Of a stretch of DNA of 12,599 bases, positions 6,781 to 12,599 are shown piece by piece (the stretch's first letter is position 1; every line of letters begins with the position of its first letter). The notes beneath the pieces are model-generated. The model was not told the DNA's origin. It saw only the letters and a program-made list of their open reading frames with translations, and did not search any database. The translations under genes were made by a program, and so were the position numbers. Origin of the DNA: Prolixibacteraceae bacterium UBA6029 (GTDB lineage Bacteria; Bacteroidota; Bacteroidia; Bacteroidales; Prolixibacteraceae); the NCBI GenBank assembly GCA_002429385.1, contig DIZL01000056.1, positions 540 to 13,138 of the forward strand. The letters run 5' to 3'.

Positions 6781-8124
6781 ATGAAAGGATACGTCATTCT
6801 GATATCAGTAGTAGCTGCACTTGGTGGGCTTTTGTTTGGTTTCGATACAGCAGTTATTTCTGGAACCATTAATTTCATTCAGCCTTATTTTGGCTTGTCA
6901 GAAGCCGGGCTGGGCTGGGCGGTAAGTAGTTTGTTGTTTGGCAGTATCGGAGGAGTCTTTATTGCAGGAAAAGCCGGTGACCATTTTGGCCGAAAGAAAG
7001 TGTTGATGTTGGCCGCTTTTCTGTTTCTGTTATCCGCTATTGGAAGTGCTTCGGCCCATGTTCTTATCTTTTTTCTAATATCCAGAATCCTGGGAGGTAT
7101 TGCTGTAGGGATCGCATCAATCCTTTCACCAATGTATATTGCAGAACTGGCACCTGCAAAATATCGGGGAACATTGGTTTCTATGAATCAGCTTGCGATT
7201 GTGATTGGAATACTGGTGGCTTTCTTTAGTAACTATCTGTTAGTTGGGACCGGCGTAAATAATTGGCGATGGATGTTGCTTGTAATGGCAGTCCCTGCAA
7301 TAGTATTGTTTTTTAGTCTGTTCCTGGTTCCTGAAAGTCCGCGTTGGCTGGTTGCCCGAAATCGAAATGATGAGGCACTTAAGGTGTTGATAAAGACTTC
7401 AGGGAAAGAAACTGCACAAGCTGAACTTTTGGAAATAGAAGATACTCTGAAGAATCAGGAAGAATCTACGTTTAGTGAATTGCTGTCACCCCGAATCAGG
7501 CCACTATTATTTATCGGGATTATTCTTGCTGTTTTTCAGCAGATTACCGGAATCAACACAATCATGTATTATGCACCGAAGATATTTGCCAATGTGGGTC
7601 AATCAAATGATACGGCCCTATTGCAAACCCTGATGATTGGAGGAACAAATCTCATCTTTACTTTAATGGCTATGGCTTTAATCGATCGTTTTGGTCGAAA
7701 GCTATTGATTATCTTTGGTACAACAGGTATGATGCTGATGCTTACAGGCCTTTCAATTTTGTTCTTTACCAATCAAACCTCGGGGGTTTTGGTTCTGATA
7801 TTTATATTGGGCTATTGTGCTTTTTTTTCTGCTTCACTGGGACCAACAGTTTGGGTTATGGTAGCTGAATTATTTCCAAACAGATTGCGAAGCAAAGGAA
7901 TGTCAGTTGCCGTTGTTGCACTTTGGATTGCATGCACTATAGTAACCATAGCTTTCCCTATTATGCTTGAGAAACTGAGCGGTGGAATTACCTTCATGAT
8001 CTTTGCCCTGATTTGTCTGGCTAATCTGCTATACGTACTAAAATATGTGCCTGAAACCAAGGGAAAAACGCTGGAACAATTGGAAAAGTTATTTGAGGTA
8101 AGAGGTATTGAGATTAAGGAATAA
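6781..8124 (+). CDS. MFS sugar porter (XylE/GLUT-like sugar:H+ symporter)
   Basis: 447 aa, 12 transmembrane segments expected, inner membrane. All sugar-porter signatures are present: GGLLFGFDTAVISG (15-28), DHFGRKK (67-73), the YRGTLVS loop (128-134), PESPRWL (184-190), QQITGIN (253-259), DRFGRK (302-307) and PETKGKTLEQL (424-434). D22 and R129 sit where E. coli XylE has its proton-coupling Asp and Arg, which points to proton-driven symport rather than uniport. QQ at 253-254 and N259 match the sugar-contacting residues of that family. Substrate is likely a monosaccharide released by the upstream enzymes; xylose, arabinose, galactose and glucose are all possible. It is last in the + strand unit and followed by a strong terminator. 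Sugar porters often replace phosphotransferase uptake in Bacteroidota, which mostly lack that system. Confidence 0.96.
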   Translation: MKGYVILISVVAALGGLLFGFDTAVISGTINFIQPYFGLSEAGLGWAVSSLLFGSIGGVFIAGKAGDHFGRKKVLMLAAFLFLLSAIGSASAHVLIFFLISRILGGIAVGIASILSPMYIAELAPAKYRGTLVSMNQLAIVIGILVAFFSNYLLVGTGVNNWRWMLLVMAVPAIVLFFSLFLVPESPRWLVARNRNDEALKVLIKTSGKETAQAELLEIEDTLKNQEESTFSELLSPRIRPLLFIGIILAVFQQITGINTIMYYAPKIFANVGQSNDTALLQTLMIGGTNLIFTLMAMALIDRFGRKLLIIFGTTGMMLMLTGLSILFFTNQTSGVLVLIFILGYCAFFSASLGPTVWVMVAELFPNRLRSKGMSVAVVALWIACTIVTIAFPIMLEKLSGGITFMIFALICLANLLYVLKYVPETKGKTLEQLEKLFEVRGIEIKE

Positions 8125-8173
8125 GGAAAGAGGAAATTTTTAGTTGTTTTTTGACTTAATATAGATTGACATG

Positions 8174-8215
8174 AAAGGGTTCAATAATAAGAATTAGCTT
8201 TTATTGAACCCTTTT
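8174..8215 (+). terminator. Intrinsic terminator of the + strand operon
   Basis: AAAGGGTTCAATAA (8174-8187) and TTATTGAACCCTTT (8201-8214) form a perfect 14-bp stem with a 13-nt loop. TTTT ends at 8215 and a further T-rich stretch follows. It lies 50 bp past the porter stop codon. Read on the - strand the stem is not followed by a T-run, so it acts mainly on + transcripts. Confidence 0.85.
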
Positions 8216-8301
8216 ATGGTTTCGAATGATCTCGCAATCAAATTCCTATGAATTTCTGTATAATATCAGGACTCCAGACCTCTTTGTGATAAAATATAGG
8301 T

Positions 8302-8420
8302 TTCGCAAGTTCGCAAGTTCGCAAGTTCGTATATTTTCACTTTGAAGGGTTTTCGATTAGACATTTTCAACAGTTGATGATACCATAAATAAAGAAAGAT
8401 GCGAACTTGCGAACTTGCGA
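8302..8420. repeat. Octamer tandem repeat with a matching inverted copy
   Basis: TTCGCAAG is repeated three and a half times at 8302-8329. At 8401-8420 the sequence GCGAACTTGCGAACTTGCGA is the exact reverse complement of 8303-8322. The two arms are 20 bp and the spacer between them is 78 nt. The structure could fold as a long hairpin in RNA or extrude as a cruciform. It lies between convergent operons and could act as a transcription barrier or be a remnant of a repeat element. The spacer (8330-8400) is AT-rich and non-coding. Confidence 0.9.
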
Positions 8421-8754
8421 CGGCCTAAAGATGACAGGGCTATATTGTTGTGTCACAGCTAATGTAACATTGCCCTCACCATAGTTTGGACGAAAGTCGA
8501 AGGCGCCAAACGCAAGGTCAGTGTCGATGGATTATAGCGGGGGGTGAATAGTCCTTTCGGGTAGTCGGTATGAGCATCGGACCTTCTCGCAATTGGAGCG
8601 AACCTGACCCCAACCGGTTGTATAGCTCTCTGGATACACATATTGGATCAACAGTATTTTACTTTATGCTGATGATTCTCGAAACCTCCACTATTTCATC
8701 CTGCGCGAAGTAAGGAGTCCTGTATATGAGTTTTTTTGCAGACCCTTCTTAAGC
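8421..8754. other. Non-coding spacer, GC-richer, possibly with a decayed transposase fragment
   Basis: No convincing gene is seen. On the + strand a short open stretch (8463-8537) reads TKVEGAKRKVSVDGL before a stop. This loosely resembles the K-x-KGRKR-x-x-x-VD-x-x-G block of IS4/IS5-type transposases. The sequence up to about 8640 is richer in CG dinucleotides than its surroundings and carries stops in that frame, as a degraded insertion would. The match is short and the call is weak. No terminal inverted repeats or target duplication were found. A 60-codon frame on the - strand (8459-8641) has no recognisable features. The final 100 bp show no clear terminator for the - strand operon. Confidence 0.25.
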
Positions 8755-10611
8755 TTATTTTTTATCGTACTCGTCTTTCTTCGTTCTATAAAAATCCTGA
8801 AGTACAAAGAATGCTTTCTTCTTATCGCCGGTTTCCGAGATTAAACCTTTGCGGTTCCAGCCATCCTGAATGTCAGGAAGCAAGCGGCGAGGGGAGCGGA
8901 AGTCGGCCAGAATCCATGGTGTTATGCCACGCAACTGTGGAATCTTATCAAGCATTTTGAGGCTTTCACGAAATAAATCTTCCTGAAATTCTTCAGTCCA
9001 CCGTGCATCCTTTGAACCATGTTTTCCCTGCAAGGCATCGCCACCAAACTCGGAAATCATGACAGGCTTATCAAAGTTGATTTCAAACTTCGCGGTTTTA
9101 CATTTCTCAGGAAGTCCATCATACCAGCCAATGTATTCATTGAAAGCGATAATGTCGACATAGTCCTGAAGCGGATCTGCCACTACCTGGGTATTGGTGG
9201 TTCCTTCTTTGGTGTGTCTTTCCAGTGCTGCACTAACCAGGCGAACCGGGTCAAGCTGACGTTCTGTAGCTATCATCCGTTTAAGAAAATCGGTACGATC
9301 CTCCGAAACCGGTGTTTCGTTGGCCATGGACCAAATAATCACTGAAGCACGGTTTTTATCGCGTGTAATCATATCAGTCAGCTGGTTGTGGGCATTGGCA
9401 TAGGTGTCTGGATTTTTCCACTGTATGGTCCAGTAAACCGGCACTTCTGACCAAACCATGATGCCTAGTTCGTCAGCAACCCGGGCCATATTTTCGTTGT
9501 GCGGATAATGCGCAAGCCGTACAAAATTACATCCAAGCTCTTTTGCCCATCCCAGCAACATACGGGCATCTTCAACAGAGTAAGCACGGCCACCACGGAT
9601 TCCATTTTCCTCATGGATGCATATTCCACGTAAAAACACCGGTTTGCCATTTACCAGAATCTCTTTGCCTTGTGTCAACAAGGTGCGGAAACCAATTTTA
9701 TCAGCCAGCACATTATTATTGTGAGTCAGTTTTACCTCATACAAATAAGGATTTTCAGGCGACCAAAGCTTTAGATTTTTAACTGTAATCTTCGTTTTTG
9801 CATTTCCTTCATTATCCGTGAGGCAGTCTGCTTTAACTTTTGCTTCAGGGATTTCGATGGTGATATGCTGACCGGCTTTTTCAACGCCATTCAGGACAAC
9901 TGAAACCTCAATTTCATTGGGATTGTTTTTAGCCAGCTGGATGTAGTAATCCTGAATAAAGGTGTTGGCTACTTCCACTATTTTCACATCCCTGGTTAGT
10001 CCTCCGTAATTCCACCAATCGGTATTGATGGTCGGTACTTTTTCCAAACTGCGCGTATTGTCAACCTTCACGATTACGAAATTACCTGCAGGTTTAAGTT
10101 TCCCGGTAACTTCAAAATTGAAAGGTGTAAAACCTCCAACGTGTTTGCCAAGTTTCTTTCCATTCAGATACACATCGGCCTCATAGTTGGCTGCACCGAA
10201 ATAGATATATTGTCGTGTATTTGACCCTGGAGCAGGATAATCGAAGTTCTTGTAATACCATACGGAACCCTCGTAATAGAATAGTTTCTCCTTTTGTGAG
10301 TTCCAGTCCCGCGGTACCAGGATATTGTCTGATTTATCAAAGTCGTATTCAACACGTTCCGAAGGATCCTGGGCCTTGTATCCAAGGAATAGCGATTCTG
10401 AATTGCTCGGATTGGCCATCTGGTCGCGTGCATCCCTTCGGTAATCGTAATATCCCGTCTGGTAGGGGTCGACAACATATTTCCATACTCCATTCAAGGT
10501 CAGGGAAGTTCTGTTTCCAATGTTGGTGATTTGCGGTTCCTGTCCGAACATAAGTATGTTTGTTAAAAGCAGAATTGTCGTAAGAATCCCTGCATAGTTG
10601 AAACGTTTCAT
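8755..10611 (-). CDS. Exported GH2 beta-glucuronidase-like enzyme
   Basis: 618 aa with a signal peptide (hydrophobic 8-22, likely cleavage after G23/Q24). Domain order is the sugar-binding jelly roll (about 35-215), a beta-sandwich (about 217-312), and a TIM barrel (about 314-610). E432 in WSMANE (427-432) is the acid/base, and E521 in MISEFGGDA (518-526) is the nucleophile. Near the end, WNRKG (585-589) supplies N586-x-K588, the N-x-K motif that contacts the uronic acid carboxylate in beta-glucuronidases. The ending after it (WILADFRSPRR at 566-576) is also typical of that group. It most likely removes beta-linked glucuronic, or possibly galacturonic, acid from oligosaccharides in the periplasm. 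At about 600 residues it is the usual length of compact glucuronidases and lacks the extra C-terminal domain of the other GH2 protein in the window. It lies 39 bp downstream of the beta-helix gene, in the same operon. Confidence 0.95.
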   Translation of the reverse strand: MKRFNYAGILTTILLLTNILMFGQEPQITNIGNRTSLTLNGVWKYVVDPYQTGYYDYRRDARDQMANPSNSESLFLGYKAQDPSERVEYDFDKSDNILVPRDWNSQKEKLFYYEGSVWYYKNFDYPAPGSNTRQYIYFGAANYEADVYLNGKKLGKHVGGFTPFNFEVTGKLKPAGNFVIVKVDNTRSLEKVPTINTDWWNYGGLTRDVKIVEVANTFIQDYYIQLAKNNPNEIEVSVVLNGVEKAGQHITIEIPEAKVKADCLTDNEGNAKTKITVKNLKLWSPENPYLYEVKLTHNNNVLADKIGFRTLLTQGKEILVNGKPVFLRGICIHEENGIRGGRAYSVEDARMLLGWAKELGCNFVRLAHYPHNENMARVADELGIMVWSEVPVYWTIQWKNPDTYANAHNQLTDMITRDKNRASVIIWSMANETPVSEDRTDFLKRMIATERQLDPVRLVSAALERHTKEGTTNTQVVADPLQDYVDIIAFNEYIGWYDGLPEKCKTAKFEINFDKPVMISEFGGDALQGKHGSKDARWTEEFQEDLFRESLKMLDKIPQLRGITPWILADFRSPRRLLPDIQDGWNRKGLISETGDKKKAFFVLQDFYRTKKDEYDKK

Positions 10612-10650
10612 CTTTATATTTTTATTGATTTTAAACAGCCGATAATACCT

Positions 10651-12405
10651 TTAATTCATTGTCGCTTTTCTTTTTGAAACATCAACTGGTCCGCCTTTTC
10701 CGTTAATAATGCTTTTCATGACGCTTTCCTTATTCCCGTTTAACCAGAAAATGATTTTATGGTGTATATTCTCTTCAACAGCGATTGGTGTTTCAATGGT
10801 GTTATCCACAATTACGGGAGCCTTATAAAACACACAATAAATGCCTAATCCCCACGCCTCATGACTGGTTACTCCATCGGACACTTTATAGGATGCAAAG
10901 CCACCTACAGTACCGTGTTTCCATGAATCAACGGTAGGCGGATCATAGGGCATCTCACTTTGATAAAAATACATTTTCCCGTTATTACCATTCCAAAGGG
11001 TTTGATATTCCTGAAAATGTTCGCAAAACAGACCATAAACCGTGACATTGTCGCCGTTTACAATCAGGCCATTCTTGCAAGTGTTCGCATCCCATCCGAC
11101 ATTTTTACCATGATCGGCACGCCACAGCCAGGTATGATCGACGGTTACATCTTTACTGTTGATCACCATGCAGCTTGAAGCTTTACCTTCACCATAGCCA
11201 CCTATCCTGAAAAAAATATCAAATAGGAATGATGGATTCTTTGCATGGCTTTTTGCTGAATTGGGTTCTCCCACAGCAAAGAGTGTTTCGGAAGGAATTA
11301 CACCTGCATCTACTGTTAATCCGCAGACCGTAACTCCATCAATATCTGAAATTTCCATCACGGGATTTCCATTCAATGACTGCAGTGACGGCATACCCAT
11401 ACCATAGATCAACGTACCCGGACGGGTAACTTTAATACTCTTATCCAGGTGATAGATCCCCGGGGTAATGATTAAATTTTTGCCTTTCTTAAGAGCCGCA
11501 TTAATTGATTCTGAATTATCAACGTTTGATTTTACGATGTAAAAATCAGCAATTTTCAGATTATCCTCACCCTTTCCTCTATTAATCCAACTAATTCCTG
11601 TACTGTTTTTCTTAAGTTTTGGAATTTGAATCCTGTAATCCGATCCTTTTAAAATCAAATATGGTTTTTCACGAATAAGGGGAGTTTTATCAATTACGGT
11701 ATATGGATTATCGGGCCACTTATCAACAGGAGCATTGGGAACACCAACAAACATCATATTCCATGAGCCTCCCTGCCATTTTCCTAAATCTGTATTTCGG
11801 GTAAACCATTGTTGCTGACCTCCTGAAAATACTGTTCCATCTATCTTTGAATCAGCAAGAAAACCACCGCTTGCCCAACCATTGTCGTGTAACTGGATAT
11901 CGCCTTTGATGTGTACCCGCCTCATAGGGGCAGCCTGCGAAACTCCCCATATATTTACTGCGCCAGCCGGGGATACGATGGTAAGATTCTCAACCGAACG
12001 CCAGAAATTACAGGTTACATTTCCATTTTTTTCCCCTTTTGAAATCAATGACCCGTTGATTATAACATCGTCGGGTGATTCACCCAAACCCATGATATGC
12101 GTATAATACCCGATTTTTAAATCTACCTGATAGGTCCCTGGCTTGAAGAGCAATGCATACCGATGTAAACCGAATTCGCTTTTCCTTGGATGCTGTTGAT
12201 TGTATAGTGTATCAATTACGTTCTGAATCTCTTTCACATTCGTACCCGGATCGAAAACAAAGACATTTTCGCCAAACATTGTGTTCGTAAACTTTGCGGT
12301 TAAGGCTTGAAATCTTGCCTGGGAAGTCTGTGGTACTTGTGCTTTACTTATCTGGATATTTATCAGCAATAAGATAATCAGGCCAATAGTTAATTTACTT
12401 TTCAT
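10651..12405 (-). CDS. Exported two-part beta-helix protein, putative polysaccharide-active enzyme (family often mislabelled adenylyl cyclase)
   Basis: 584 aa with a signal peptide (hydrophobic 6-18, cleavage near SKAQ, 20-23). The protein is rich in Asn, Gly and short repeated strands, as in right-handed parallel beta-helices. Two halves begin with the same kind of motif: LLFKPGTYQVD (85-95) and LIITPGIYHLD (311-321), each followed by helix rungs. This suggests a duplication like the tandem beta-helices of GH55. The second half carries strongly patterned blocks: FFRIGGYGEG (398-407), VDHTWLWRADHGKNVGW (422-438), GLIVNGDNVTVYGLFCEH (446-463), EMPYDPP (484-490) and SHEAWGLG (514-521). I recognise these as a family spread over Bacteroidota and actinomycetes, often deposited as 'adenylyl cyclase' or 'coagulation factor 5/8-type' protein; nothing here resembles a cyclase. 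Acidic and histidine residues in these blocks (D423, H424, D431, H432, E462, H463) are candidates for an active site. It is first in the - strand operon and its partner gene is a glucuronidase-like GH2, so it may act on an acidic polysaccharide. Specific chemistry is unknown. Confidence 0.93.
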   Translation of the reverse strand: MKSKLTIGLIILLLINIQISKAQVPQTSQARFQALTAKFTNTMFGENVFVFDPGTNVKEIQNVIDTLYNQQHPRKSEFGLHRYALLFKPGTYQVDLKIGYYTHIMGLGESPDDVIINGSLISKGEKNGNVTCNFWRSVENLTIVSPAGAVNIWGVSQAAPMRRVHIKGDIQLHDNGWASGGFLADSKIDGTVFSGGQQQWFTRNTDLGKWQGGSWNMMFVGVPNAPVDKWPDNPYTVIDKTPLIREKPYLILKGSDYRIQIPKLKKNSTGISWINRGKGEDNLKIADFYIVKSNVDNSESINAALKKGKNLIITPGIYHLDKSIKVTRPGTLIYGMGMPSLQSLNGNPVMEISDIDGVTVCGLTVDAGVIPSETLFAVGEPNSAKSHAKNPSFLFDIFFRIGGYGEGKASSCMVINSKDVTVDHTWLWRADHGKNVGWDANTCKNGLIVNGDNVTVYGLFCEHFQEYQTLWNGNNGKMYFYQSEMPYDPPTVDSWKHGTVGGFASYKVSDGVTSHEAWGLGIYCVFYKAPVIVDNTIETPIAVEENIHHKIIFWLNGNKESVMKSIINGKGGPVDVSKRKATMN

Positions 12406-12450
12406 TGGTTTATAGTTTAGTTAAATCCTTTCTTGTCCCTTTGGTTACAT

Positions 12451-12458
12451 CAAAGGTA
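12451..12458 (-). promoter_or_regulatory. Likely -7 element of the - strand operon promoter
   Basis: On the - strand 12458-12451 reads TACCTTTG, an exact fit to TAnnTTTG. It lies 46 nt before the start codon at 12405. No TTTG is present at the expected -33 distance; the AT-rich stretch TATTATAAATT is there instead. An activator may therefore be needed, as is usual for such operons. Confidence 0.45.
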
Positions 12459-12599
12459 ATCACTCTGAATTTATAATACTATAGTTTGGTGAATTTTGCG
12501 CTCATTTGTACTGTTTTGCCTGGCAGATTGTATTTTTGATTCCAATCTTAAGTCTACTCCGAAAAGCGACATTGCACGTCATTGCGAGTCCCCACCCCA
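12459..12599. other. Upstream region of the - strand operon; short REP-like motif at the edge
   Basis: No gene is seen. The stretch contains several TTTG/CAAA words that may belong to regulatory sites. At 12577-12588 is CGTCATTGCGAG, preceded by a related ATTGC at 12571-12575. This word occurs in dispersed palindromic repeats of several bacterial groups, but the window ends before any second arm could be seen. Confidence 0.3.

Noticed and set aside
8174..8215. The hairpin as a bidirectional terminator serving both convergent operons.
   Set aside because: Read on the - strand the stem is not followed by a T-run, so only + strand termination is supported.
10651..12405. Product name adenylyl cyclase for the beta-helix protein.
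   Set aside because: There is no cyclase motif; the protein is exported and has beta-helix repeats.

Overview
The window looks like a chromosomal segment of a Bacteroidota bacterium (Bacteroidales/Marinilabiliales-like). I infer this from the TAnnTTTG-type promoter elements, the weak Shine-Dalgarno sites, and the dense block of exported carbohydrate-active enzymes. No rRNA, tRNA, CRISPR array or intact transposase was seen.

Left part (1-1327): an AT-rich accessory stretch. It holds the C-terminal end of a small helical protein (possibly antitoxin-like), then two small cytoplasmic genes that overlap by 8 bp (247-798 and 791-1327). The first belongs to a family I cannot name. The second carries an R-x4-H motif in an all-helical context and is a candidate HEPN-fold protein. 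The pair has the layout of a compact toxin-antitoxin or defence module. It is followed by a structured non-coding stretch that may mark the edge of a mobile or cassette-like insertion.

Centre (1545-8124, + strand): four genes in one direction that look like one catabolic unit. They encode an exported GH101/GH129-like glycosidase, an exported alpha/beta-hydrolase carbohydrate esterase, an exported GH2 glycosidase and an MFS sugar porter. A strong intrinsic terminator follows at 8174-8215. No SusC/SusD pair or regulator lies in the window, so this is a PUL-like cluster that takes up small sugars through an MFS permease, or part of a larger locus.

Middle spacer (8125-8754): 630 bp between convergent operons. 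It contains the terminator, an 8-bp tandem repeat whose reverse complement recurs about 80 bp away, and a GC-richer stretch that may be decayed transposase sequence.

Right part (8755-12405, - strand): a two-gene operon. The promoter-proximal gene encodes a large exported beta-helix protein with two similar halves, of a family often labelled 'adenylyl cyclase' without support. The distal gene encodes a GH2 enzyme with the N-x-K motif of beta-glucuronidases. Together the two operons suggest periplasmic breakdown of an acylated, uronic-acid-containing heteroglycan. The esterase would remove acyl groups, the GH101/129-like and GH2 enzymes would remove sugars, the beta-helix protein may act on the backbone, and the porter would import released monosaccharide. 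The substrate itself is not shown by the sequence.
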